Assembly: GCA_019095985.1 (NCBI GenBank)
Contig: CM032669.1
Location: forward strand, 57,373,322 to 57,437,321
DNA from: Streblospio benedicti
Lineage: Eukaryota > Annelida > Polychaeta > Spionida > Spionidae
DNA length: 64,000 nucleotides
Reading direction: 5' to 3'
The notes under the pieces were generated by a model. That model did not search any database. It was not told the origin of the DNA and saw only the letters and a program-made list of their open reading frames with translations. A program made the translations under genes and the position numbers. This document shows, in pieces, positions 47,866 to 58,669 of the stretch. The number at the start of each line of letters is the position of its first letter. Position 1 is the first letter of the stretch.

Positions 47866-48935
47866 AATAACTTTGCGTTACTATTTGGGGGTTCACAAGT
47901 TCTGTCCTATTCTTGCCTTAACTGGTGATGTGGGATGGCTAACCCCCAGACTCAGTAGATACATATGTCGTATCAGATTATGGAATAGGCTAATATCGAT
48001 GGATGATCAAATGTTAACTAAAAAGATATTCTACTGGGACTATAGTATTGGCAAAAACAACTGGAGTAGTTCTATTAAACAGCTATTTGATGAACTAAAT
48101 GTTAACACATATTTTACTAAAGAGCTTTTGGATCTTTCTAGCATTGATACAAAACTGTTGGAACTAATGTCTAGGCAATGGGAAATAGAGGTAAAAAAGA
48201 AACCAAAACTAAGGTCTTATGTTAAATTTAAAGACACTATTTGTAAAGAACCTTACATCACAAGTCGATTGTCTAGAAGTGCAAGATCCCTGTTTGCCCA
48301 GTTTAGGCTTGGGATACTACCTTTAAAAATAGAAACAGGTAGGTTTAAAAAGTTGAATGTAGAGGATAGAATTTGTGAACTTTGCCATACTGGCTCAGTT
48401 GAAGATGAAATACATTTCCTCTGTACATGCCCCTTATATTCTGATTTCCGAAACAAGTTATTTTTAAAAGGCTTAACAATAGTTCATGATTTTATGAATT
48501 TAGATGATGAATCAAAGTTTATTATTTTGATAAAATTTGGTTGAAAAGATGTCTCAATTTATATATTCCTCTTGGAATTTACGTAAAAGTAAATTATATA
48601 ATTAATTAGATATTTTATACTCATAATTTATTTATAAAATGGTATATGAAAACATAAGTTATAAAATATTGTATTAATATATATGTGCGAGATTATATGT
48701 TTATATATGTATATGGGGATATATAGGTATATATATATGTATTTGTATTGATGTGTGTTATAATTGAGTGATGTGTAAAATAGTCGCATTCAATTCTCAT
48801 ATAGATTGTCTTTTATATGGTGACTTATAAGCCCAATTAGGGCTGGGTATTCATTTTTACATTGTACATGTATCAGTTTTCTTTGGAATTGTAATAATAC
48901 TATGTCACAATAATAAAATAAATCAATCAATAACG
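47866..48935 (+). mobile_element. CR1-type LINE, 3' part
   Basis: The reading YYLGVHKFCPILALTGDVGW, RLWNRLISMDDQMLTKKIFY, ARSLFAQFRLGILPLKIETG and CELCHTGSVEDEIHFLCTCP (a CxxC...HxxxxC motif) is the C-terminal end of a CR1-like LINE. It is intact to the stop at 48544. A ~390-bp 3' UTR ends in aataaaataaatcaatcaat. It is strongly 5'-truncated, as normal for LINEs, and looks fairly young. Confidence 0.85.
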
Positions 48936-48975
48936 CCTGAAAAAATCAACATGCAGGACAACTTTGGTGCGGCAC

Positions 48976-49075
48976 NNNNNNNNNNNNNNNNNNNNNNNNN
49001 NNNNNNNNNNNNNNNNNNNNNNNNNNNNNNNNNNNNNNNNNNNNNNNNNNNNNNNNNNNNNNNNNNNNNNNNNNN
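48976..49075. other. Assembly gap (100 N)
   Basis: Exactly 100 N. It interrupts whatever followed the LINE; ORFs drawn across it are meaningless. Confidence 0.99.
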
Positions 49076-49445
49076 ATTTCCTCGTTTCAGGATTCATGTT
49101 TATTACTATCACTCAATCATCTCACAAGGGGCTTATAGGTTGTGTGTTCACCAGAGATTCTACCAGCTTTTTCAAACAGTTAATGGATTCCCCCCCTTGT
49201 GCTAAAAAAGGGGGGGGGGGGGATTTGGCGAAAAAGGGGGTGGGGGCGACGATTTTAATAAATTTTGTTATTTTTCAATACAATATTGATAAAAAATTAC
49301 TATCAGTCTGAGTGAGTGGATTTCATTTGGAGATACTTAATAATTTATTATTTCTTATATCAGTATAAAAACACAATCAATGCATTACTGCCAGATGAAC
49401 TTTTTTATTAGCTCTTTAATTATTCCATATAAACACAATACTTAG

Positions 49446-49772
49446 CTAAATATTTGTGTTTTTCGTTAGTATCAGAGGGCTTTTTAACAGTTTGTAAGAT
49501 TTGGCCAGGACAATAAATCTTTCAACGTGAATTCTCTTGCTAGATATTTTCCTGTCATGAATAACAGTTTTTTGATTCATTGTGTTCTTTTTCTTAAAGA
49601 ATGTTGGAATATTGATTGACACATGGTATGGAGCAAAAAGGTCCTGCACATCAAACCCTTTATCCGACATTATGAAGTCTTTCGGGTCACAATGGTTCAT
49701 AAGATTTGATCTTTCAACAATCCGTCTGTCACTAACTGATCCTCGATAAGATGGTGAAATGTAGCTGCACAT
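49446..49772 (-). pseudogene. DDE_Tnp_4-type transposase fragment
   Basis: The minus-strand frame reads YISPSYRGSVSDRRIVERSN, then FIMSDKGFDVQDLFAPYHVS, INIPTFF and SSKRIHVERFIVLAKSYKLL. This is the C-terminal half of a DDE superfamily endonuclease (the MxDKGF Asp and the IHVER Glu), common in invertebrate transposons with a THAP domain. The first Asp region is missing, so it is truncated. Confidence 0.85.
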
Positions 49773-49997
49773 GCCCCCAGATCAATCAATTATAGAAGTT
49801 GTCTAGGTGTACACAAAGATATGTTATATGTTGCTATCACCAAGTACCAAAACTGTTGAATGAATGACAGTGAACAGGTGCATTACACATTTATAATTCA
49901 TTTTTCTTGTGTTTATTTAGCTGTTTTATTTCATCGTGTACAAACAAATATCTCACATTGTATGATACAATTTGATTGTAATTTTTACAAGTTTCGA

Positions 49998-50335
49998 CTA
50001 GCTTTTTACAAATACAAGGTTATGTACCTGATATTCTCGAGGTATGTTGTTATGTCCCATGTGCAGCACTGGGTACTGGTGATCTTCTACAAAGTGCCGA
50101 GTGCAGATGCGAGAGTCGTTATTTGCCTCCCACCGACCTGTCTTGTGGACTGCTGACTGGCGGTTCACGCATCTCTCCCACGCCTGTCTCAGCTCGGGGT
50201 TCTTGGTGGGAAAAGTGAGAAGCCTGAAGGGCTCAGGACACACACAGAACTGGTGCTGTGTGTGGTGCACACTGCAGATTTATTCGCTAAAGGTTTTCAA
50301 CACGTTCTCATTATTGTGGCAGTCAGTAACGACCA
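49998..50335 (-). pseudogene. THAP zinc-finger remnant
   Basis: CLVVTDCHNN, then FRLLTFPTKNPELRQAWERC, then SRICTRHFVEDHQYP, fits a C2CH THAP DNA-binding domain with the expected Trp and the RICTRHF end. The first half lies in another frame (about 50320-50290). It sits upstream of the DDE fragment on the same strand, so the two are likely one element (THAP plus DDE_Tnp_4). Confidence 0.72.
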
Positions 50336-50339
50336 GACA

Positions 50340-51230
50340 TGGTGTCGCTTTAATTAGGTCGGCTCAGTACTTGTAAATAAGATTATAATATAATCACAAT
50401 TTAATGCAAAAACTTCATTCTACACAAGTCATATTGTATTATCGCCCATACAATCCTCTTAGTATATCGGTGTCATATAATCAATATGAAAATATTTTGT
50501 AACACAATCAAACTGTATACATATGCTGGTTTCATTTTCATTTTCATTGTTATTTTGTTTTGTTGTGGTTATATATGCAGGACATTCGTTGAAATATGAA
50601 CAAAAATCTGCAAGAGGCACCTGTACCAGATGTTTACTCCGAATTACCTTTGACCCCAGTGGTCATTTTTTTAGTGTCATTTTGAGTATAGAAAGATGTC
50701 TCAAACTTAAACAAACCACGAGGTATGGTACTATACTATATCATGTGATTTTAAAATATTCGAGAGTACTCCATTGACGACTAAGAATAAATGGCTTAGT
50801 GCAACGTACGTCATGATAAATCATGTTTGTGTCATTGCTCGCTTCGTGATCACAGATATATCATAGTCTAAAACATTACCTATCTGAGGTGGTTGGTCAT
50901 TTTTAGCATTCTTAGCATAACGGGCATTAAAAGCACCAAAAAAAAATCAGCTTGACAAAATACTGGGTGAAAAGCATAGTATATTGTACAATTAGGAAAA
51001 CAATTTTTTTTAGTGAAAGCAATGTCGTCATATTCATAAATCCATATCTTCGATGTAGCTGTTTGTCTACAGTAGTATTTCATCTTTCTATGTACTTGTC
51101 TTCACCAAGAGAAAGTACACCTCCATGACCATTTTAAGTTGCCATACAACAAGATCTTCAACAACACATTTTCCTTCATCATCTCTGAAGCATGGACAAT
51201 CAGCGAACAAAGAACAATAACTGACGATCA
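50340..51230. other. AT-rich stretch without visible genes
   Basis: A minus-strand frame at 50880-51083 (MKYYCRQTATSKIWIYEYDD) and a plus-strand one at 50523-50777 are open by chance as far as I can tell. Confidence 0.4.
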
Positions 51231-51455
51231 TCTCTGTGTCGTAGACAATAATTTATGTAGTTGATAATTATGGACAATCATCGATTCAGTTGACGTGTCG
51301 TCTCTGCATCATGAAAAATCATTTAAGTAGTTGACAATCAGCGATTCAGTCGACACGTCGTCTCTGAATCTTGGAAATCATTTATGCAGTTTACAATCAA
51401 AGACCAATTCAGTTGATGTGTCGTCTCTGAATTGTTGTCAATCATCTATCAACTT
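51231..51455. repeat. Four imperfect ~60-65 bp tandem units
   Basis: Units start at about 51231, 51297, 51357 and 51420 with gtcgtctctg-like sequence and contain gacaatcatcgattcagttg and aatcatttatgtagttg variants. The array is diverged. Confidence 0.75.
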
Positions 51456-51805
51456 CCTTCATAATCATGAACAATAAGTGAATTATGATTACAAATCACA
51501 AACAATACCCAAGCTCTTCAACAGACGTATTTGTGCATCTAACCTATCTCAGGGCTTGACATAAGAAGTATTAATTAAATAGACAGAAGGGCTAGTTAGT
51601 TGAGAAGTTGGCTAGCCCTTTTAGTAACCAAATATCCCAGCAAGCACATGCCAACGGCGCGTGCTATCTGCGCCGCAGGCATCTATTGACTGGGGGGTCC
51701 GGGGGTCCCGGAAAAATTTTGAAAATTGGAGGCAAAAGGTGCCATTCTGGGGTACTCTTTGTTGGTGGTGGTTTTGGTTTAAATGATGTCAGATATGTAT
51801 CCATT

Positions 51806-52198
51806 TTAGAGCAAAATGTGAATTTTTTCATCGTCATCCACAAACAGCCCGTAGTCTGTGGCACTTTTGTACGCCTGCAGTTTATGTCTGTCATAGTCAC
51901 TGCGATGTTTCAACAAATAATTGAAAACGTCATACAACCCGTAAGTTGGACAGGCACTAAGGTCCGTACTAAACAATTTGGTATCCATATCATTGGGATT
52001 CTTCATGTTCACTTTTTCCAGTTTTTCCTTCCATCCAACACTACATGACAAGTCTACAGTCTCTGCTGGCAAATTTAACTGGATGCAAGCCTCCACTAAA
52101 CGCACTAAATCCGCCTTTCTTTTTCCCGAATACGTGATGGACCTTTCCTTTAAATACTTATGTAAGTTTCCCATCAACCACTTGCTTATATCCGTCAT
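51806..52198 (-). pseudogene. SAP-domain start of a YqaJ-exonuclease-like protein
   Basis: From ATG at 52198 the frame reads MTDISKWLMGNLHKYLKERS, GKRKADLVRLVEACIQLNLP, then LYDVFNYLLKHRSDYDRHKL and QAYKSATDYGLF. The first part has the SAP helix-turn pattern (xxLxxYLKxRxxxxSGxRKxxLV). The second, LYDxFNxLxxxRSDYDxxKLxAYK, is a block I associate with invertebrate proteins that carry a YqaJ-type exonuclease downstream. The nuclease itself is not here: the frame ends at 51806, and continuation in another frame looks non-coding. It is the third gene of a minus-strand trio with the SGNH-like and NADAR sequences. Confidence 0.6.
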
Positions 52199-52349
52199 AA
52201 TTATGAAAATATTACTAAAAATCAAAACGTAAACATTAAAATTTCAATGGTAAACTATGTGTTGCTAAGGACATGGCTTGGAGGCCGAGCAAGTGAACCA
52301 AGTGCCCGTTTGTCAAGGTGGACGCGTGCACATGGACTATACTTTCATG

Positions 52350-52853
52350 TCTGGATTGATTTGTCGCAGTCTCTTTCTTAGAATGTCACCATGTGCAATG
52401 ACCAGATTTGGCAGCACCCCATGCAGCAGGTCATTGCACCCAGCCAAGATAACCACGCACTTGGCATGAACAAACATTTCTTGGTATTGGTCAACCCTCT
52501 CTGTAACAAAATTTGTAGCCAAGTATGTCTTGTCACCATTCTTTAACCGTCCGAATTCTACAAATCCTGACTTGCAGCCAGGCAAGACCTGTCTGTGCTG
52601 CACCTCAGCTACAAAATTCCTCAGATGGCTGTTGCCGACGAAAACAACACTGTCAAAGGTTTCTGTCCTTAGATCCTGTTACAGTTGCCCCATGACATTT
52701 TGGCCATCCCCACACCTGCCTCTCGCTCAAAACTCATCCTGAGTGTCCTCTACCAATCGACCATGGCACGCAAGTCTGTCTTTAAAGGCGTCGCATTGCT
52801 GCAGCTTGCATTCGAGGATCTGCTTCATGACGAGAACTCGAATGGACAGCCAC
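52350..52853 (-). pseudogene. SGNH-hydrolase-like fragment, copy 1
   Basis: On the minus strand, after an acceptor-like tatttttag, it reads VLVMKQILECKLQQCDAFKD, then in a second frame DSVVFVGNSHLRNFVAEVQH, KSGFVEFGRLKNGDKTYLAT and KCVVILAGCNDLLHGVLPN. GNSH and GCND sit where SGNH/GDSL esterases have block I (Ser) and block III (Asn). One stop and a shift lie between about 52740 and 52660. Similarity to the second copy ends at gacatgaaagta (about 52345), where this copy is cut short. Confidence 0.65.
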
Positions 52854-53165
52854 CTAAAAATAAGATACGGGAACATAACTATATATGTATATAATATATA
52901 TGTATATAATATCTATATATTATAGCTTTGTTTAATGATACTCAACACTCATGCATTCAATGTTATTACAATGCAATCCTCAGGAAATAAATGAAATGAA
53001 AACATTTCTTAATATTTTAATGTACATATCATTCTAATCTAGATTCCGACCAAATATGTTGCAACCAAATAGTTGTCACTGACACATTTACATTTACATT
53101 TACAAAGAATACAAAGAATGCAGTATATGCTGAATAATTAAGCAAGTCAAAGTATCCAAATCAAA

Positions 53166-53408
53166 TTATCTTGCACAATCCGTGCCTTTTGGAACGCATC
53201 GCCGTGAGTAGTCATAGACATCGCGTCCCCTCTGGATCTGCAGGATCTGGTTTGCCTCAATGTTGCCGGAGAAGTGGCACGCCAATTTTAATCTCTGGTA
53301 GTGGTGCTCGGCGGTCGGCAATACCATGCCATTATATTCCAGATTGCAGTGATAAAAGTTCGACAGAGGGTCGCTTTCTCCTTTGAAATAGTTGACAACG
53401 CTTTCCAT
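53166..53408 (-). CDS. NADAR (YbiA-like) domain protein, short
   Basis: From ATG at 53408 it reads MESVVNYFKGESDPLSNFYH, EYNGMVLPTAEHHYQRLKLA and IEANQILQIQRGRDVYDYS, 80 residues to a stop. FKGxxDPLSNFY and PTAEHxYQ are hallmark motifs of NADAR domains, N-glycosidases linked to riboflavin-pathway and ADP-ribose-type substrates. Full domains are about 140-160 residues, so this is an N-terminal part, ended or spliced early. Codon use is GC-richer than the surroundings. About 310 bp further on the same strand is the SGNH-like copy 1; the two may be exons of one gene. Confidence 0.7.
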   Translation of the reverse strand: MESVVNYFKGESDPLSNFYHCNLEYNGMVLPTAEHHYQRLKLACHFSGNIEANQILQIQRGRDVYDYSRRCVPKGTDCAR

Positions 53409-54700
53409 GATGATATACTTTTATGAACACAGATCAGTTCAGATATTAAACCAGTTTGGTCACCAACCACTAACTTGGAGCTCATCCCATTTGAAAATTT
53501 GTGTTTTTATTGCAGTGCAGTGTTGAGCGCACCAAAGGTTGCTTGTTTGCGAGCAAAATTAGTGACCATAGAACATGCACCCAAAAATAACTGCATAGTT
53601 TTATAAGATATGCTCCAATACTGATTGCAGGACAACATTTAGATACCAAGATATCTGTAATGGTATCTTTAATTACAATGATAAGTTGCTTCTGACGATC
53701 CCATTGTTATTGCACTTGAGACTTCAATACCATACTTACATGAATCATGCCGACCAAAGCCGTCGAGGATACCTACTGACCTCAATTCGACCCTGTCCCC
53801 AGCTCTGATCAGAGCGGAGACCAAATCAGACCTGGGGACACCGGTAAGATTTTATACCCTTATCTCGCAGCCCTTATCCACGGCACTGCCACAATTCGAC
53901 AGCTACACGCACAATGCTATACTTAGATTAAATTAAAATGGAGAAAGCAGTTATAAAATTAATATTTCGGTTTCAATAAAAAATTAATTTCACTCACCAA
54001 AAATGTCTGCTAAAACGCGGCAACGCTCGTGTCAAGCTGATGACGTGATTAAGAGCTAGTACGCTCGGTTAATGGCCGAATTGACTAGTCTTGATCAACC
54101 GGGTGATGGTAGCACTGCGGGGTGTGTGCTTCATTCAGAACATAAGTGATCAAGGCTATAAGTAATTTAGCTCCGTCAGATTGTTGATATTTTTAGTAAT
54201 CTTTGATGTCTTAATAACTTTTTAACCATATATGGCCCCTCTCTGAAAATTTGGGTATATTAGGATTTATTATTAAATTATCAAAAAAAAGGTGGCAAGC
54301 ATAATATTTTGATGGCGAGCTATACGTCTACTGTTCAATGTTGATTCTGTAATAAACATCTATGCTGTCAGTGCATATATATGTTGTATTTCGAGTGAGG
54401 AAAATATGCTATTTGTAAACAATGGAAATGTGCTCAAAATGGAAAGAAAAATACCGAGGAAATGTCCGGAGATACGTTCTGCGTTCCCTGATAAAACTAT
54501 AATGGCTCTTATGAAAACTCTATATGACGGCCGAATACGTGTACTATAGTCCTTTGGAGGTGAACTGGTCTCATGGTCTAGTGTACAATGTATGCTACTT
54601 TTATGCTATTGAACCATTTTATGACTTCATCCGTATTTCTCTATTGGTTTACAGAACATTTCTTTAGTATTTCTTTGTTGATATTTTCCAATATTTTCTT
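53409..54700. other. Intergenic stretch without recognised features
   Basis: AT-rich, with a GC-richer patch at 53750-54120. I find no convincing frame, RNA gene or transposon end. Confidence 0.4.
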
Positions 54701-54711
54701 GCTGATCTTAC

Positions 54712-55137
54712 CTATTTCGGATTTGCTTGGGTTTTATTAGTCTGCAGGTTGGTGGGTAGAATATTAAGGATTTGCTGCAAAGGGCCAATCGATGTATCGA
54801 CTTCTTTGATATCAATTGTTGGGTCGAACGAATGATGGTGTTGTTTTTTGTATGCACTCTCCATCGTCGATTCCTGGGACTTTGGATTACTTGAATAATT
54901 CCTAACCGATGAATTTTGTTGTGCCATGAACATCAGAATGAAGATAAATCCTGCTCCTATTATGCAACATACTTTTGCAAAATTAGTGCCCCGCTGCCGC
55001 AGCAAAATAAGCGTTAGATCTTTTAGTGTTAGAAAAGCTTTGGTATCGGATGTTATGTCAACTCTGTCTTCTATTTCGAGGTCTTCAGCTATTGCTTTGT
55101 CTGTTATTTGGACTTCTCTCTGTTGTTTTTTTAACAA
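54712..55137 (-). CDS. Single-pass membrane protein-like open frame
   Basis: The minus-strand frame is open for about 141 codons, with no ATG at the start. It reads KKQQREVQITDKAIAEDLEI, then LRQRGTNFAKVCCIIGAGFI and FILMFMAQQNSS, a hydrophobic segment preceded by Arg, as in a type II signal anchor. A Ser/Asn/Gln-rich stem and a stop follow. This could be the 5' exon of a Golgi-type enzyme. Function unknown. Confidence 0.4.
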   Translation of the reverse strand: MLKKQQREVQITDKAIAEDLEIEDRVDITSDTKAFLTLKDLTLILLRQRGTNFAKVCCIIGAGFIFILMFMAQQNSSVRNYSSNPKSQESTMESAYKKQHHHSFDPTIDIKEVDTSIGPLQQILNILPTNLQTNKTQANPK

Positions 55138-55845
55138 ATAAACACCTTTATATTAAGACTATCTAACTCCCGTATCTACAAATATAATAATTATTGAAAA
55201 TAATTTCACAATTTGAATATCTGAAATATATATGCATCACACAGTGAGAATTGGTATCGCCGTACCATTCACAGCAGCTGTCCACAACGCAGCAGCCATT
55301 GAGGAATCAGAAATCTCCAAAACTGTGTAACATCAAGATATGGTCATTCTATTAAGTTGACGCAAATGAATGATATGAACTCATCAAATAATCTGTGAAA
55401 GTTGCAGAAAATCAACTACATATAGAGCGATGAACAATGCTGAAAATGTAGCTTCTTTGGATTTTTGTTTGTACAAATTAATATAATTGCATTTCACATT
55501 ACCTCATTGTTGTTTTGTAAAATCGCAGCATCTGCTAAAATGAGTATCCTGAGTTCTTATCTCAATTTTTGTCAAAATTATATTGGCTTAAGAATACATC
55601 CTTGACCAAATACAATCACCTCCCTACAGGCACACATAGAATGTCTTTCACTCAAACTGCTTCATCCTCTTGCAAAAAATTGTTACATCATGAAACACAA
55701 TTTTACACACTAAATTGATCGATATTATAGTATCCAACGCTCAGATCCAACGAAATACGACATGTGATATATAAATATATACATTTTCAATCAATAACAG
55801 GATTTTTCGGTTTTATGATCCCCAACCCGAAACTTAGCAATGGTC
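55138..55845. other. AT-rich stretch without visible genes
   Basis: No credible frame or repeat; AT content is high. Confidence 0.4.
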
Positions 55846-55848
55846 TTT

Positions 55849-56124
55849 TTACAGTTCCATGGGATATGTCTGTACCGTTCTGGTAGCTGCTGGTGGCAAC
55901 AACACCTTGACAACTTCCTCGGTAAACTGTGGTGGAGACCTGACTTTGTTCTCCGTGATCGCCATTCTCTGAATGATCGGCTTCGCCACCTGGCCAGAGG
56001 GTTCGGCTGTATCCTGTACTGGCTGCTTTGTATCATCATGGTAGATTGTGAATACCAGTAGAATGCAGGCGACAGCAGCAGCAGCGGCCAACAGCTTACC
56101 CGTGGTTTGGCGGGACATGAGCAT
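55849..56124 (-). CDS. Type II membrane protein, N-terminal exon
   Basis: From ATG at 56124 (or the second ATG at 56118) the frame reads MLMSRQTTGKLLAAAAAVAC, ILLVFTIYHDDTKQ, then a Pro/Gln/Thr-rich stem, ending PMEL and TAA after 91 codons. A short basic start, a ~20-residue hydrophobic segment and a flexible stem are the layout of Golgi glycosyltransferases or sulfotransferases, but no catalytic domain is seen. GC-rich codons stand out from the neighbourhood, which favours a real host exon. Confidence 0.5.
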   Translation of the reverse strand: MLMSRQTTGKLLAAAAAVACILLVFTIYHDDTKQPVQDTAEPSGQVAKPIIQRMAITENKVRSPPQFTEEVVKVLLPPAATRTVQTYPMEL

Positions 56125-56329
56125 GTTGGTCCACTAACAGACGAGTATTGTACATTTATTTAGTTAATTGTTGCTAGATATCACCAAGACGGCTGACCGG
56201 ACAACATCTCTCAAGCAAGAGCTTGTTATAATTGTTGGGTTCCTCTTTGTAAAAGTTTGTAGTTTTGTCTGCTTATCTTCTTTTCTAATGTTCTGGATAC
56301 CTGTTTTCAGTTGATTTTGCAGGTGTCAA

Positions 56330-57180
56330 TCGGAAAGAAATGTATGTATTTTCAGTACTTATTGCTTGGGCGATCTATTTTGTAATAGCTGCAAAGTTGA
56401 TCTGCACGTTCAACTCCAAGCTTGTACAATTGTACTGAAATGGGCTTTAACTTGCCATGAACTTCAGTTAACCCTAGGTTTGAATTCGTTGATAAGACAG
56501 CAACTTGTCTCTTGTCTTTCCAGACTGGTTCTTGTGCTGTTTTTGCACTAAACCACCTTGCTCTTTTATTTTAAGATTTTTCACCGACTTTTGTAGAGCT
56601 TTTCTGTCTGTATGCACTGTTCCACAACAAAAGGTGTGGTGGTCTTGCAGCTCCTGCACAAGAACAGGGCTTGTAAAAAATTATCGCAATAAACGTGGTG
56701 GAACCTTCCAAGATAACGCTGCATTAGGTTCATAAAGTTGTTGTGACCTAATCCTTTGTCTAGCACCCTACCTTCTTTTCCTACATATACCTGTAGAATT
56801 ATTAATTATCAGCCATTAACTGCATATGTTGGCGTTTAGATATATTTGGCCAATAAGTAGTTAAATAGTAAATATAAATATGAAACTATGTTGTACCTCA
56901 TAGCCTAAACAATAGCCATTAGATGGATCACATAGCATCCATACTTTAAACCCAAACTTGTGAGACTACAATAGAGTAATGTATAAGAATAAAGGAATTC
57001 TAAAAGTGTCACATGCTGTGCTACTGCAGGTGGTAATATGAATCCAGAAGACTCTGTGAATGCAGGAATCACTATCTCACTTTCACTAGATTCACTACCA
57101 CTATCAATTTCAAAATCATTTACATCGCTCACATCCAAATTGTCAGTCTGCTGCTGGTGCTGTTTGCCTTATATCCTGCC
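56330..57180 (-). pseudogene. piggyBac-type transposase pseudogene
   Basis: Read on the minus strand in pieces: an acidic start (DVSDVNDFEIDSGSESSESE, 57138-57060), SHKFGFKVWMLCDPSNGYCL (about 56970-56905), GHNNFMNLMQRYLGRFHHVY then CDNF (catalytic Asp region), HHTFCCGTVHTDRKAL, and last GVERADQLCSYYKIDRPSN, the C-terminal Asp region. These are hallmarks of piggyBac transposases. The part before GFKVW is deleted, and at least two shifts (near 56890 and 56640) and a TGA in place of a Trp after NKY make it dead. Confidence 0.82.
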
Positions 57181-57534
57181 TTTGAAATTGTTACAATCGC
57201 ATGTTCAGTTTTGTTTGCACCCAATCTTCTGATTATTTTTTTTTAAACTCTAACTTTTAATTAACACAATGTACACTCTAAAGCTACCACCTCTAATATG
57301 GAGAAGAGGACCAAATCTGCTGATAAAACAAAGTGACCCGAGAGCCACTGCTTATGAGGTATCATTGTTGGTAGTGTACCATGATTACACCCATAAATGT
57401 CACGTCTGCTATGAAAAAATAAAGGATCCCTGTTTATTCCAGTTGTTAGCACCCGATGCCAGCGAGTGGGTTTACAAAGCCGGCTTGCCAGTCAGCCATT
57501 TATAAAAGGCACTCACACGTTTGTTTGCCCAGGC
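57181..57534. other. Stretch with one short open frame, unassigned
   Basis: A plus-strand frame at 57269-57505 (MYTLKLPPLIWRRGPNLLIK) may be chance; a CxxC (CHVCYEKI) is present but nothing else matches a family I know. Confidence 0.3.
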
Positions 57535-58093
57535 GAGAGCTAGGTTTCATTCCCCCGCTCATGCTCCTCGTGTGAAACGTCAAATGACGTCACTCTGCTC
57601 TACGTAGGATGAGTCAAACGTCCTACTAAATGAAATTAAATTAATAAAATGTTCTTCTGAAAATCTTACCTTGTATCTCAAATACCTCTTGAATGTCATC
57701 AAACTGAACCTGATGTTTTTTTGCTGGAACTTCAGGGTTCCATATGGAATTTTTTCTGTCTGGGATTTTTGTACACAAATTTAGTTGTTTTGGAAAATGA
57801 CCAGCTCTTTTTGAAATTTTATATATACTTATTCTGTAATTATGAAAATGTAAGTACCTCTATTTCTCTGGTGGATGTGTACTTTGCGTAATTGGTTATC
57901 TTTTGCATAGCTAAGACGCCAATTGGGGATCGTTAGAATTGGTGTCTAGAGCTAGGTCACATTCTCCCGCTCATGCTTCTCGTGTGAAACGTCAAATGAC
58001 GTCACTCTGCCCTACGTAGGATGAGTCAAACGTCCTACTAAATGAAAATAAATTAATAAAATGTTCTTCTGAAAATCTTACCTTGTATATCTA
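57535..58093. repeat. ~145-bp direct repeats with CRE-like motif
   Basis: 57535-57682 and 57948-58093 are close copies. Both contain gtgtgaaacgtcaaatgacg with a palindromic tgacgtca, tacgtaggatgagtcaaacg and ataaaatgttcttctg. The repeats are 413 bp apart and flank unique sequence (57683-57947). They could be the direct terminal repeats of a small element or a dispersed repeat that inserted twice. Confidence 0.85.
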
Positions 58094-58545
58094 TACGCGA
58101 TTGAATAATAAAATTTAGTTTTGATAAACATGAAACAATTGGGAAATATATCTGGAATACTTTTAATATATAATTTTCTACTTATTTAATGAAATACACA
58201 TTTATATATTCCAATTGTAAACTACAGTCTGTAGATTGTATAAATTTAACTCATTTTATGAAATAAATGAAGTGAATACACTTCAAAATAAAAAAAAAGA
58301 TCCTATAAGATTATGCAAGTGTAACTCAATCAACTTGGATTGATAATAACAAGTATCTGCAACAATCATTACAATGTATCTGAATTATCAATTACAATTT
58401 TTTGTCAATCATTTTTCAATTTGATATTTATTAATGGAAGTTTGGGATATTGCTGGTGGGTCTTCATGCTTCACCACATCCATACATGTATAAAAAGAAA
58501 GAACGTAATCAAGATCAACTTCATGCTTAAGAATTTTGTATAACT
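58094..58545. other. AT-rich stretch without visible genes
   Basis: Strongly AT-rich. One short plus-strand frame (58340-58543) is likely chance. Confidence 0.45.
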
Positions 58546-58551
58546 AGCTAC

Positions 58552-58635
58552 CTCTTTGGCTGAGGGACAGAAGACGTCTGCTTTGTTGACCCGCTGACTC
58601 TCCAGGGGCGCGGGTTTCTTGGCTTCCGCCTCATC
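58552..58635 (-). CDS. Small host-like exon, 28 codons
   Basis: On the minus strand a ctctttttcag acceptor and a GTAGCT donor bound 84 bp that read DEAEAKKPAPLESQRVNKAD then VFCPSAKE, phase 0 on both sides. GC-rich codons stand out from the AT-rich flanks. I cannot name the gene; no other exon of it is recognised here. Confidence 0.5.
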
Positions 58636-58669
58636 CTGAAAAAGAGAGAACGGGCAACTGCTTTATTCT

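Noticed and set aside
47603-48544. Single 313-aa gene
   Set aside because: It is two unrelated parts, an ankyrin exon and a LINE tail, joined by insertion.
48927-49311. ORFs spanning the second gap
   Set aside because: They are open only because N cannot encode stops.
51231-51455. CRISPR-like array
   Set aside because: Units are contiguous and diverged, with no constant repeat and unique spacers; the DNA is eukaryotic.
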